Assembly: GCF_015832195.1 (NCBI RefSeq)
Contig: NC_052045.1
Coordinates: 4,340,001 to 4,404,000, forward strand
Direction of reading: 5' to 3'
DNA: 64,000 nucleotides
DNA from: Motacilla alba alba
Lineage: Eukaryota > Chordata > Aves > Passeriformes > Motacillidae
Positions 1-24,493 of the stretch are shown piece by piece. Both the position numbers and the translations under genes were made by a program. Each line of letters begins with the position of its first letter. Positions within the stretch are counted from its first letter, which is position 1. The notes beneath the pieces are model-generated. The model was given only the letters and a program-made list of their open reading frames with translations, was not told the origin of the DNA and ran no database searches.

Positions 1-3000
1 CTAGGCCAGCCTCAAGCTGCACAGAGCACCAGTTCCTACCCTGGGCTGATTAAGATGAGCAGGAATTAACAGGATCCCTGATCTCCTGCCTAAACATTTA
101 ATAAGGAGCTTTTACCTGGCAGCTCTTCCCCAGATCTCTGAGCAAACTGCACAAAGGCTCCTTGCTCTGCTTAATCCTAATGAAGCACCGTGATTTCAAT
201 TGTGGAGTAAACAAATACTCCCCTAATTGGGTGAGCTTGAATGAACTGGAACATCTCCTGGTTTGGGACTGGAGGGCTGCACAGGGGTCTGTGGGGAGAC
301 AGAGAGAGATAGAGAGGAGCCAAGTGCCTAAACCACAAAAAGGTGAGAGGAAAGCAAACTCATTACACACAGAATGGATTTCAAAAATGTCCCACGGAAT
401 TAAACCAATCTGAGCAGCCTGACAGAGATGTTTGTGTGGTGGGTGTGCATATTCTGAAAATATATTTTACAGTTCTCTGTCACTGTCCCACATGAGATCC
501 AGCACATTGTGACACCTCACCAATGACATTTTTGGATAAGGTCTGTAAAAATGTGGGATCTGCTCTTCAGTTATGCAGACTCCTGACTGCCGTAATGGCA
601 TGAAGTATAAAGAAAGTGCATTTATTTTTAAAGTTTGTGCCACTCTGAGTCTGCTGACCATGCTTAAGGAATGCCTTAATTACATTTTTTCCCATATGTA
701 TTTTGGTGTTTCCCTTTTCTCCCTCCCCCTTGAAGAAATTTTAATTAACATCTGAAACCCCCTTATATTTTTGATAGTTTTAGAGGACTCATTCAGCAAG
801 TCCCTCAATTTCATTCTGTTTGTAAATTATCTGAACACCTAAACATCAACCCAGCTATTTGGCTGTTTAGTGCCACCAAAGTTTAAGAAAGGAAAAATTG
901 AAGAGAGGAGAGCTCATATCTCATTTCAGCTGTAAAGTGTAAGAAATGACTATTTACATATCTGAACCACCAACTGTTGTTTCTGCAGAGGTGATGAACC
1001 ATCAGATTCAGAAACAGGAGAATTGATCCAAACCTGTGATTTAATTTCTCTGGGAGAAGGCTTTTCCTGCACACCTCAGCAGCATCCCTTGGAGCTGCTC
1101 TCCCACTCTGATTCTAATTCACATTTTCTGCTCAGCTCTGACTTTACCAGGAGTTTAGATCTAAAATCCCTGGAAGCAAATCTGCATTTTTTAAAAAATT
1201 TCTTTTTTTTCTAAGCGCATTTAATGCTTTCTCATAGTTTTCTTTGAGCAAAACCTTCATACCCCAGCAGCACGAAATAACAAAACCTCCTCATGACCAG
1301 AGCAACCTTCTCATGACCAGAGCAACCTCCCCACGACCCTGCTGACAAAGTGGTGGGTGCACTGCAGCATCCACTCAGCCCTTGGCTGGTGCCAAGCTGG
1401 CATCTGGGCACATTTCACATCTCCAATGCCAACTCCCAGGAAAACACCAGTGGGGAAATAAAGCTGTGGCAGCATTTCCTTCCTGATGGGCACAAAAGGG
1501 AGGCCCAGGAGGTTGGAGGGGGTTTGGGTGTTTTGTGGCTCCTCCCCACATCCCCAGGATTGTTGTTCCCGATATTTTATTTCGGTGTTAAGGGTGGACT
1601 GATCTGCATATGGCTTCCATTACAAAACATATGCAAGCCAGGCAGCCAGGGTGGCTTGACCTCTTCCATATGTGTAGGAAAACAAGCTCTGAGCAATCTG
1701 CTGACTGGGGATGCTGTGATAAACAAACAAAAGCAAAGGATGGCAGGAGATATTTCCTCCAAAACCGTACTGGACTGTGATCTGCTAACTTCTAAAGATG
1801 ATTAGCAATTCCTGCCTGCATGAGTCATTAGCAGCCTGCTGTTGTTGCTCCCTGGTGTGCACGGGGCTACTGTTGGTGTGTTCTGTCTACGAAATACCTA
1901 AATCACACCCAAACTCTTTGCATTCCCAGTTACCAATCCAGGGAACTCTGCTGGCAAGGATAAAGCATCTCAAGTGTTTGCTGTACAGGTCAGTGCTGTT
2001 TATTCACCTTTCTCTCCAGTATCTAAGGGAGCTGTACATGTGTAAAGCACTGTTCAATAACCACAAGCCTTTATTATTCATTACCAAAACCTTGTGATCA
2101 ATTAAACTTTGCTATTTATTTCATAACAGCTTTGTGTAAGAACCAACCATCCAACCCTAGAAAGCCTCATTTCCTCCTTTTTTAAGTATCTCTTAAAATG
2201 AATTATAAGGCAGAAATGTAAGATTACAGAGAAAAAGACATTCAGTACGTAACACAAAATTAGAATTTGAATCAATGGAGAATTATTCAAAGTTCAGGGG
2301 ATAAATTATGAGCTGGTCTTGTAAATCTTACATCAACACTGACCATTTCACTTGGGTCAGACATTTAACTTAGATCCCTGCAGAAGTGGTAGCTCCACAT
2401 TAAAACCACCCCAATTCTGGAGAAATGTTCCACATGTTCATAACAATTCAGAGCAGCATATAGAAATCAAATTAGTAACAAGATTCGTTTGAATGGGCAT
2501 TAATGAGAGTCTGAAAAAAGTTCATTTATCTATTTGGATTGCGAATTTGCTGAAGGCTGCTCAAGCAACTCAGCCAACAACAGTGACATGAATATGCATG
2601 TGCATGCTCAGATATTTGCATGCAGATGGATTTATCCCTGACAATAACTGATCACAGATAATTACTCAGGAATTCAGGCAGCTCACAGACACTGATAATG
2701 TAACACAGTGGCATGAAAAATATCTTACCAGGAATTTATGAAAGAAAGCGCTCCTTGCAAATTAGAAAAGTGATTGTTTGGTAGGGAAAAATGACCTTTT
2801 TCTGAACTTTCACTGAGCTACTCCCTGTATTTCCTTGGCAGAGAGATTCTCCATGGTATAGTGCTTGCTACCATGCATTGCAGGGGACAGATTTCCAATC
2901 AGAGTGATTTGAAAAGGGAAAAAGGAAACTGTTGCTTTCTGCAAGGGAAAGAAGTTTTTGCAAATGAAAGACACAATGAATAAAGGCAACATAGTCCTTT

Positions 3001-3611
3001 CCAGTGGAAAGAAAGAGAAGTCTTATAAAAAAATTAAAAACTAATTTTAAATGTTCATAATATTGTTTATACCTAAATATCTGAAATACCATTTAAGAAA
3101 TTGTGAAATTATTTTTCATTAAAGGACTAATAATTACCAGTGTGTTTCATGTGGATCGTTAGAAAGAACAATTTATTTTATGGTTAAGACTTCCAGCACC
3201 TGAATAAACCAAGGAAATATCTGTACATCACTGAGTTCTCGGGTTATCTTAAAGAAATTTAAATTTTGTTAGTGTAATAACAGTTTTTCCATTTAAAGGG
3301 GAGAAGCTTATCTCTTCCTGCACTAGTGTGTATTATTCTTCCTTTTTCTTCTAAAAATAGACTCCTCTCTCCTCTATAATCTAATATTCCCCTCCTATTT
3401 AACATAATTACCTAGGACTGAATCAATATTCCATTAGCTGGATGCAGTCAATGGGCTGTCCCTCAGTGCCTGGAGCATTCCAAGGGTTCAGGCACAGATC
3501 TTCATCCACGCTGCTTTAGCATCCTCTGCAAGGAGTAAAAAACATTTTGGGGAGCAGTGGTGATGCCTCAGGTTTTGGCTTTTCTATTTTTCAGTTTCTG
3601 TGCTGCTTTAG
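1..3611. other. No gene or clear repeat family seen
   Basis: This is AT-rich intronic sequence. ORFs up to 151 codons (1350-1805 plus) show no recognisable domain and no splice context. The only structure noted is the 20-bp repeat at 1284-1338. Confidence 0.6.
1284..1338. repeat. 20-bp tandem repeat, about 2.7 copies
   Basis: The unit begins AACCTYCTCATGACCAGAGC. Copies start at 1284 and 1304, with a diverged partial third copy from 1324. It is a small local duplication and no function is inferred. Confidence 0.85.
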
Positions 3612-3998
3612 TGTGTGGGTCTGAGCTTCATATTATGGGATGGTGAGCTCTCTGCACAGAGCAGAGAGACAAAACAATTCCTGCTCCAGCTGGGGACCAA
3701 GGACAAATGATCCAAACCTCAGCCCAGGAGCACAAATAACGTGGGCTGAAGAGAGAAAAACAAGCAGGATGGGACTTCATAACCTAAAGCTGGAACTGGA
3801 CAATGAACTCCAAGGTGCAAATGGAGCAGAACTGATCAAAGTGAGAGACCCTGTGACCACTTGTGCATTTTGTGACCATTTTGGTTCCTCTTGGGTTCAT
3901 CTCTTTTGCTGCCCAAGGTGCATCCATTGAGGCCTTCTAATAAATCCCTACTTTATTCTTTAACTCTGTCCAGCCTCTGTTCTAGGGCAGCCTTCACC
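3612..3998 (+). mobile_element. Solo-type LTR of an endogenous retrovirus (passerine-type family)
   Basis: The block from about 3612 to 3998 resembles a high-copy LTR family I associate with songbird genomes. It runs from a GGGTCTGAGCTTCAT-like start through a middle with ACAAATGATCCAAACC and AATAACGTGGGCTGAAGAGA. A polyadenylation signal AATAAA lies at 3939-3944, followed by a TTTATTCTTTAACTCTGTCC-type U5. The downstream part is related to the end of the LTR at 24249-24493. No gag or pol coding sequence flanks it, so it looks like a solo LTR. Boundaries are approximate because clear TG...CA termini and target-site duplications were not established. It lies antisense to the host gene. Confidence 0.7.
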
Positions 3999-6594
3999 AG
4001 GCAGCAGTTCCACTGAAAAGGATTCATTTTCCATGGTCTACATCCTCTTCTTTCCTACATCCCTTTCTCCACGTGGCTCCCAGGACACCTGCACAGCTCT
4101 GGGGCCAGGAACAGCCTCTGTGACTGTCCCTGGCCCAGGGCTGGTGCCTCTCCCCAAGGATGAGGAGAATTTTCTCCCAGAATGTCACTCTGGGACCTCC
4201 TCAGCACAGGCAGGAATCCTTGTGGACTCCCAGTTCCATTGAGTTGGGCTGGGATTAGACAAAACTCTCAATACTTAGAGGGGCTGTGGGGATGGACTGG
4301 GGAGCACAGCCACAGGAAACCTCACCTGCCTTGAGAATGACTCCCACTGGGACGATTCTCCCCCCTAAATAAATATGGGAATCCACACAGCTTTGGTAAA
4401 GACCTTTCATAAAGCTGCCAAGTCAAGATTATCAAGCTCAGCTGGCTAATGGATTTAAATTATGTATTCAAATGTTTCATGCAGGAGTGTACAATTAAGT
4501 GTTGCTGTGATGCAATAGACCCAAACCCTCTGCTATTTTCTGACAGAAAGCACAAAGCCCTCAGTGCTCCAAGCCACGATTGTAGAAAACCAATATTTTC
4601 CTTTCATATGCCCCACTTGAACTCTTATTTCTGTGTTTGCAATAAAAGATCAGAGTGAAAGACTTACCACCCCAGAATTTAGAATTTAAAATTACTCAGT
4701 TCAGCTCCTCCACAAAAGATTGGTGTTTTAGAGGCATTTTTATGAAACTAAAGCAAACTGCAACATCTGGGTTTTTATGCTTTACTCGGGAAAATTTTTG
4801 GTAAGATTTGCATGTATTTGATTAAAAGAAATGTAGAAATCCAGCAACACATTTTATCATGAGTAAGAGATGACACAGGATGAAAATATTACAAGCATCC
4901 TTCTTTCTAATTCCTTTAGTGTGGAAAGAAAATGATGGGAAAGAAAATGTGAATGGTCTGCTGCACAATTTGTTCATGTGTCACTGCAAGGCTGTTCCAT
5001 ACACTTCACATTTTGATTCTAGAAGAGCAATAATTCATATAAATTAATTGGATATGTCAATTCTAATTGTTCCACAAAGGCTGGGTGGGCATCCTTAGGA
5101 GAGCACAGGGGATCTCCACGTGGCTGCAGACAAATCAAGTATCCAAATCTTGGCTAGTCTGAGGCTGGGGACACAGGAGAGCTTACACAGAGCAATTTAG
5201 GTTAGAATTAAGGTTAAAACATAAAAGTTGGCATTCCTGCTTTCTTCTCTCCACAGGTATTGGCAGAGTGGATTATTGTGCAGGAAAGGATGCCTGTGAA
5301 ACCCAGAGAAATCAAAGCAAAAGAAGCCCTAGAGAGCCCCTTAACACTGCACCATGCCATGCTGGGGCAGCTGGTACCAACAGAAACACCATGAACTAGA
5401 ACAGGGTTGCTATAAAGGTTTTTCTTTCATCCCTGTGCAGAGAAAATGTCCATTTCTTTATCCCCAGCAGTGACTGGGATCAATCAGCCTTGGAGAAACC
5501 AGACACCCAAAAGGGCTGAAATTACAAAAACAATCCCTGACCTCCAGCTCCAAACCTCAAGAGAAATCAAAATTATGTCAGAAATGAGTGTTCCATTAAT
5601 ATCTCCTCAACCAGGGATAGAGGAACATATGGAAAATATAATATAATACCATTCTCTCATCCCGACACGAGGTGAAGTGAATTTCAGCCCTCATGCCCTG
5701 CCCTATAGTGTTGCACACACGTGGTTTTTAACCCCAGCTCATTAGCTAACTATTCATTTGCATGAATTTCTGCTCCTGCATTGGCCTAATAAGTGACAAT
5801 ACCATTTAATTGCAATTATTCTGGGGGGCTGTTCTCTGCCAGTGAGTGACAGGAACTCACAGCATGAAAAGGAATGAAAGGTTCAGGATCAGAATACCAC
5901 TGAGCTTACCCAGACACAGAACCAACATGAAATACAGTAATGGATTATTATAAATGGATTATTTTATAAATTTCTAAATGGAAATAAGTACATTTCTTTC
6001 TCAGAAGCATGCAGGAGCTCCAGTAGGAGCCCATTCACCAGCCAAGCTTGCCATGGATTAGGATCCTCATTCTCACTGCTACTTAAACAGATGCATTTTC
6101 AGAGGAAAATTACAAGCTTTGGAACAGGTTTAACACTTGGAATAGAACATGTTTCTCCCTATTTTGTGAAAAAGAATTATTGTGTGACAAGAGGAAATCT
6201 CTCAACTATGTCAAAAGACAGGAAAAACAGAAGTTTCTTTCCTCTCAATTGCCTGTTAACACTGTCTTGCTCCAGAGGCCAATGATGTGCATAAATTCAA
6301 GGAATTAGCAGCAGTCAGCACAGCAAATTTGTATTTTTCCTGTTCTTTTTACCTAAACAAAACCATAAGTAGGAAGAATACAGAAATAGCCTGAAGTAAT
6401 TTATCTGAAGCTTGATAACACAATATCCTCGTTTGTGGGCAGGAATTAGATGTGGTCTCCTGGATTTCAGCTGCCCTGCATTCCCCTTTGGACTGTGTGT
6501 AGGAGCTGAAACTGGAATAAAATGCAGCCAGCTTTCTTTTTCCTGTCTCCACCTCATGTACCTCATATTATGGCAAGGGATGAAATTCTCCCTG

Positions 6595-6615
6595 GAACAC
6601 CTGAACACCTGAACA
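6595..6615. repeat. 8-bp tandem repeat, about 2.6 copies
   Basis: The unit GAACACCT occurs at 6595 and 6603, with a partial copy at 6611. It is a minor local duplication. Confidence 0.8.
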
Positions 6616-9600
6616 GGGCCATTTCCAGTCTGTGTCTGGCCACAGGATGAACATACATCCCATAACCAGAGGGATCTGGGCCTTCATCAGAGGTTTGTGG
6701 CTCTGGCTGCTCTGCAGGAATGATAAATTCAGAGAGGAAAGTTCTCTAGAGAGTCCAAGCCTAAATTTCTAATGTATTTAACACCAAAACACAAATCCAA
6801 AAGTCAATTTTGTCCTGAATTCCTTTTGTAACAGCCCTGTGCTTGGGTACCTCTGAAAATGTTTGCTGCACTTTTATACCAGCACTGCTGGTGCTGCTGC
6901 AGTACCCAAAATACTCCTGCTGTCTGCTACTGTGGAACAACTGGTGTGGAATCAGTGGTCCTTGAAGAGAACACTGAGAAGACATCAAGAAAAATTCCCC
7001 ATTACTTTGCTCTTTGCTTAGATCAACTCCCAGAGCTGCCTTTAGCTGGTGATTTTAGGAAGGATTTCATTTTGGTGGTTTCTAGACACAAATAATGTGT
7101 AATTACATCCAGGCTTCTCCAGCACACCTCAGCAAAACCCTGAAATTTTTACCTCTCCCCAGTAAGACAGAAGAGTCCGGCACACACCTATAAAGTCCCA
7201 GGACTTTAGGCTACTCTGAATTGTTTGTGCAAACTTAATGATCCTCCTTCAATGTCCTCATCCTAAGAGAAATCTGAAAATGCCAAAATTGTCAACAGAC
7301 TCTTAAAAGAAAAAAAAACCAAACAAACCCAAACAATCCTTAAAATCAGTTATTTGTCCAAGTTCCCTGATTTGAAAGGCTAAGAAAGAATGAAGCTGCT
7401 AATTAGACTAATCAAAAGATGATACACATGTTCTAATATGTGCAATAATTAACCCACTCAATTCAACAGCATTAATTCAATGTTTTGGCACAGCGTAATA
7501 AATAGCACTGGACTGCCAAAAGCTGAACTTCTTTTCCAGTTGAAATTAATAAAACTCTCTGGATGTTTGTGGAGACAAAAATAATGTATGTGCCAGGTTC
7601 CTCCTTGCACTGAGGAGATGGAATCTCTTCATCCCTCACCAAAAGGGATGGCATTCCACACCAAAGAAATGAGATTTATTTCCACCTACTCAAGCATCAA
7701 TATATGTAAAATGAAGATTTTAGTCTAGAATAATTACCTTTGAGTAACCCCTAGTATGGGTGGAAAAGGAGTATTTGATGCATAGAATGACTGGTTAAGA
7801 GTGAAACTTGTTCACAAATTGGGTGAAGTAAGAAAAATACTTCCTCATATACTTGCAAAATTGACAAATGAAAAAAGTGTATTAGCAGAATGAAAAATTA
7901 AAAGGATCTCAAGAGAGATCATTGTAGGTGCGGCCATTAAAATGGTATTAATTTAGGAAAAACTTGAATGGTTTTAATTCAGAAGAACAATGTTATCAAT
8001 AGATACAGAGGCAGCCATGAAAGTCTTCACCTTCACCATGGAGTGCTTCAAAACAAATCACTGCAAACTGCTTTCCAGCTGACCAACAGACTCCTACTGC
8101 TCTTGTAATTTTCTTAGGGAGATGCTTAATGAAGAAATACGTTAAAAAATTATAGGGGGAAAAATGTTTGGTAGCTGTGTCCCATATGTTATTTAAAAAA
8201 AAAAAACAATTAAATATAAAAATAAACTAAATTCCTGCAGTTGTTGTAAACACGTTGACCATGGTGACTTTATTGTGTTTTCTGGTGGAAAACCCACTCT
8301 GCCTGGACTGTGGCTTTGCAGTAACTGCAGACAAAGTTTCTAATCTTTATTTCTCCTTGAAATTTCTCCACAGCACAAGGCCTCATTTCACAAGTTGAAT
8401 GCCTGTGAATTAACAGTACTTTTAATTACTTAAGATACAATCTCTATTGGAGCATTCTTTTCATTTCCCATTCATTTTTCATCCTTTCATTATCAGTCTT
8501 TCTTCCCTGTTTATATTTTAATTCGTGCAGGCTTTAACAATATACTGACTCCAATACTGTCCTGATTAAATTAAATTTACTTGCAGATTTGAACATCAAG
8601 CCATGTTGACCTCAAAAATTTTCCTTTTTCTTGCTTCCAGTATACTTTACTCTCTGTCAAAAAGTTCTTTTCCCCAGACCCTGCTACTTCTGCAGAGTCA
8701 GCCTCTCTGCAACAAGTCCTCCAACAGATATCCCAATTTATATTTCAACTTCAATAAAGTTACGGCCCAAAGCCAAGTGGCCCACAATTTTTAGTCCCTA
8801 AATGTTATTTAGGTCACTTCAAATAAATAATTGCAGAGCAGTTTCTGACCACCCTAGCAAGAAAGGACTTTGATGTTCCAGATTGGACTTTTTCCCCACA
8901 GCCATCATTCCCAATTTTCTTCATAATTAAAGCACAATTCAAAAATGTCTTTCCAGAATGGTCAAAGAACTGAAGCTGAAAGTAAAGCTCACCTGTGACT
9001 TTGCATTTCACAGCACACGAATTCACCCCTCAGCAAGCCCCAGACAGTGCCTGGACTTTCTTTCCTACAGAGAAAGTTCCTCTCACCTTTTGCACTCTGA
9101 TTTTACCCTTTCATAAAGGAGATTATTTTAACATTTGAAATTATTTAACTCTCAGGTAAAATGCATACACTTCTATATCACCATACTGCATGGGAGTATT
9201 GAATACTCTTCATTATTCCCTTTTCACATTTTTTACATCTTTTTCTTTCCCCTGCAAGTCATCTTCCAGTGTGGAATCTTTTCTAGCCAGGATTCTCATA
9301 TGAATTTCCTACCTGAATTCAGCTTGCTTTCAAAAGAAAAGTGGATGTAAAAATCGTGTCAAGGGCTGATGCACAACACAGCAAACCCTCCCTGCCTTTA
9401 ATAATTTGCATTTGGAATCTGGCTAATAGGTGGTTTGGGAATAGGAATAAAAAGCAAGAGTTTACTCCTTTAGCTTTAGTTTCTTTTTGAATTAGAACCT
9501 TCTTCACAGGGGGTTTTGGGGGGTTCTCCAGTGCTTGCATCCCTGGAACTGCAGCTGAGGCACCATTCTTGGTGCAACCCCATCAAAACCCCACCAAAAC

Positions 9601-10024
9601 CCCACTGCCCTAAGCAGTGGCCCTTAGACCCTCAGGAGAGGCACATTCCAGTGTGTCCCAAGGGCTGCAGCTCTGACAGTCACTTTTCCCTGGGTTTCCC
9701 GGAGCAGCTGAGCTGCTCTGCAGAAAAACCCTGCCCAGCGGGAATTCCTGAGCACCCCTGAGCTTTCCTGGGAGGTTTCTCCAAGAAAGATTCCTCTTGT
9801 TCCCACAGCCCACCCTGCAGGGATGGACCGCAGGTCCTGCTGAGGCTGCCTGGGAGAAATGGGTCATGAACTTGGGCACTGCCCACTGCCAACCAGAAAT
9901 CAATCCAGAAATCCATGCAGGGAACAGAATCAATGTTCATTGACACCGCCCAGGCAGGGCAAGAGCAGGGCAGGGATGAGGCAGGGACAGGAGCAGAGCC
10001 CCAGGTCCACTGGGAGCACACCAG

Positions 10025-10053
10025 GATGGACAGAGGGATGGACAGAGGGACAG
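10025..10053. repeat. 12-bp tandem repeat, about 2.4 copies
   Basis: The unit GATGGACAGAGG occurs at 10025 and 10037, followed by a partial copy. It resembles the hexamer array at 49864 in containing ATGGAC, but it is far away and probably independent. Confidence 0.8.
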
Positions 10054-10972
10054 AACAAAGTGCTGATGGTGCCTCCCCTCCACAGGTGACATTTTAAGAC
10101 CAAATTGTTGGAATTGGTGCTTCCTCGCTCTTTTTTTCCATTAAAATGTTGAAAGTAAAATTCAAGTATGTATATTTATGAATGTGCAAACAGAGCTTGT
10201 GCTCTGCACCCTGTCCATATTTCCAACACACATTAAATAGGAAATTAAAGTACAGATTCCTGACTGCCTGGGCTCTGTTTTACCTGCCCATAAACTGTAT
10301 TAAATTTGTAATGCAATTCAGTGAATCAAGGGCAAAATTATGTGTTCCATAAGACTTTCTGATTTCAATAATTTCCTATATGTTAACTCATGTTTAGTGG
10401 TGTAAACAAAATAGAGATACTCTATACCGCCTTTAAAAATTACGTTTAAAATAAGATATTTCCTCAGGTTTTTGGACTAGCTGTTCTAAAAACCCCTATC
10501 AGTGAGCAATTCCAAGTCACAATTTTTCCTGGTCCCTTGGCCAGCAGGCAGACATTAGTGCAGCAATCTATTAATTTTTCAAGAGTTAGCACAGAATAAG
10601 AATACAATTGTGATATTTTAGAAGTGTATTTCAGCTCATAAAGGCAGCAGCAGCTCTCCTCTCATTCAATTTCTGCCATTATTTAAAATAATTAAAACGA
10701 GATTCTTAATAATGCTTTTTGATTGCATGGATGCCAATCCTAATAAATGAGTACAGATTTAAAATGGATTTTCTACTGAGCCTGGTAAAACTTTTCTGTG
10801 ATCCTGCAAGAATTGAAGAAGATGATGTGCAGAGAGCCAAGGAGAAATGTCAGAGGCAGGAGAACACCCCCAGGAGCAGAGCTGCAGGCAGCAGAAAAGC
10901 ACACAGAACAGGCAGGGAGAGAAACATTTAGAAGCAGGAAAAAAAAAGAAAAAGGCATTTTAGAGTCAGAGT

Positions 10973-11018
10973 GAGAAAGGAAGAGAAAGGGAGAGAAAGG
11001 GCAGAAAGGCAGGAGGCA
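10973..11018 (+). repeat. Polypurine tract
   Basis: A pure purine run of 29 bases (10973-11001), made of GAGAAAGG-type units, continues with a few interruptions to about 11018. In the minus-strand pre-mRNA it would be a long pyrimidine tract, but no acceptor-exon pair was recognised next to it. Confidence 0.75.
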
Positions 11019-12367
11019 AAATAAATGATACCAGGAGCTGGAAAATCCCCATCCTGCCTCAAAAGGAAAAGTAAGGTCATGAGGCAGCACAGCGAGAGCT
11101 GCACCATTGACCAGCAGCAAGAGGTACATTTTCTGTGCTCAACAAAGAAAACAAAAATCCCAATAAAAGAGTCGGCAGGGACACACTGGACTGAAGGGAG
11201 ATGTTTTCCCAGAAGGGGCTGCTGCTCCCAAGGAGCATCCGGGCACAGTGGGCTCTGCTGGGGTGACACAAAGTGACACGGGGCTGCACTGGCTCCTGGG
11301 GTGTGGGACACCAGGTGTTGGGAAAAGCTCCCGAATTTGGGGTCAGGTGTTCCCAAAAGGCCTGGCTGTCAGGGTCTGCAGCACACACCTGTCTCTAAAG
11401 CATTTCCCTGCTCTGACAAAGTTGTTTCATTTGGAGGGGCAGATCTCAAGGCACACCGAGGGTATTTTGTATTTTGAAGTACAGGAAAGAAGATGAATAA
11501 TAAGGGATACTTAAAAATGGTTTTTCCCCACATCAAGTGCATTTTGCCTCACTTTTTTCCTATCTTACTTCTCTTGGAAGCAATTTCTCTTTATCGAATT
11601 CCCACAGGACAACCCAGTTATTCAAAAGCAGAACTCCTGACAAAGAATTAAAATACTATGATTGTCACATGTCATTTACCTATGTAATTTTATTATTTTG
11701 TGGTTTAATATTTTCAATATTCTTCCACCTGTCCACATACATGAACAGAAGTTATTTTGTCTTTAGAGTTAAGTTAATACATCACATTTTATTAGCTGCT
11801 AGTAATAAAATAGCAGAGGAAAAAAGAATGTTTTGATATCAAATACTTTGCTAAGAGGTTAACCAAATTAGTAACCTAGTAATTAATAATATGAACAAAT
11901 AATGTCCTTCCAAAAGCTTGCAGGCTGCTGAAAAAACCCAAACCCAACTTTTAGTCGACACACGTGTCTGTAGTTTAGATAAAGTCAATTTTACCACTCC
12001 AGTCTCATCTTAAAGCTCATTTTAAACAATCTTCCAGTCTAATTAGCATTACCTTCTGGCTGTGTAGTACCATCCCTCTGAAGGCTGGCATGGTTAAACC
12101 ACTCAGGTCTACTTGGTTCAGTGCAGTGTGGCAAATGTCAGTGAAATACGAGGGCATATGGCACATAATTACAGAACCATATGGATGCCAGGAGTGATAG
12201 TCAGCAGCATTTGAATGCAGGACCAAGAAAGTCAGAGAAAAAGCAATCACAGACCATCAGACACAATCATTAAATGGATAAATATAGTTTCTGTGCAGCT
12301 GAGAGAAGCCAGGACATGTCTGTCCTTTACTGAAGCAAAGGCTGTTTGAGCGTGTGGCCGTAGAGGA

Positions 12368-12466
12368 ATCTCTACATTATTTTTAGTTTGGTTTGTACAT
12401 TTGTAAATGCAGCTGATCTCTACATTATTTTTAGTTTGGTTTGTAAATCTCTAAACCCAGCTGATC
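12368..12466. repeat. 48-bp tandem duplication close to the exon donor site
   Basis: Two copies start at 12368 and 12416, each with CTACATTATTTTTAGTTTGG and ending near GCTGATC. The copies differ at a few sites (TACATTTG versus AAATCTC in the middle). In the gene's orientation it lies about 28 bases downstream of the 5' splice site of the exon at 12495-12658, so it is within reach of splicing regulators. Any function is conjecture. Confidence 0.9.
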
Positions 12467-12467
12467 A

Positions 12468-24248
<11,781 letters not shown>

Positions 24249-24493
24249 TGTGAGTTGGGGGGAGCAAGCTTGGGGTCAATGACTTCATTACCTGAGGCTG
24301 TAACTTGAACATTAATCCCCAATATGCAAATGGACTAAATTTATAAAAGTGTGAAAAGCCGTGACAGATGTCCATTTTTGGGTGTAGCCCCTGGGGGGCT
24401 TCATCTGCCCCAAATGTACCTGAAGGCCCTTCAATAAATAGAACTGCTTTTATTCCTTTAATTTTGCCTGCCCTCTGTTTTTAGGTAGCCCCA
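24249..24493 (+). mobile_element. LTR of an endogenous retrovirus with TATA box and polyA signal
   Basis: The segment starts near TGTGAGTTGGGGGG and carries a TATA box (TATAAAAG, 24342-24349), then GGGTGTAGCCCCTGGGGGGC. A polyadenylation signal AATAAA lies at 24433-24438, followed by a U5-like TTTTATTCCTTTAATTTTGC and CTCTGTTTTTAGGTAGCCCC. The order TATA, about 90 bases, AATAAA, then U5 is the expected U3-R-U5 layout. It resembles LTR families I know from songbirds, and its end is related to that of the LTR at 3612-3998. No retroviral coding region lies beside it. Termini are approximate. Confidence 0.75.

Larger units (their letters stand above)
3999..12367. other. Intronic sequence without recognised genes
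   Basis: No exon, RNA gene or clear transposon was recognised. Small structures are listed separately (6595-6615, 10025-10053, 10973-11018). ORFs here reach about 142 codons (10928-11356 minus), lie in the GC-richer patches at about 9.5-11.4 kb, and carry no recognisable motif. Confidence 0.6.
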
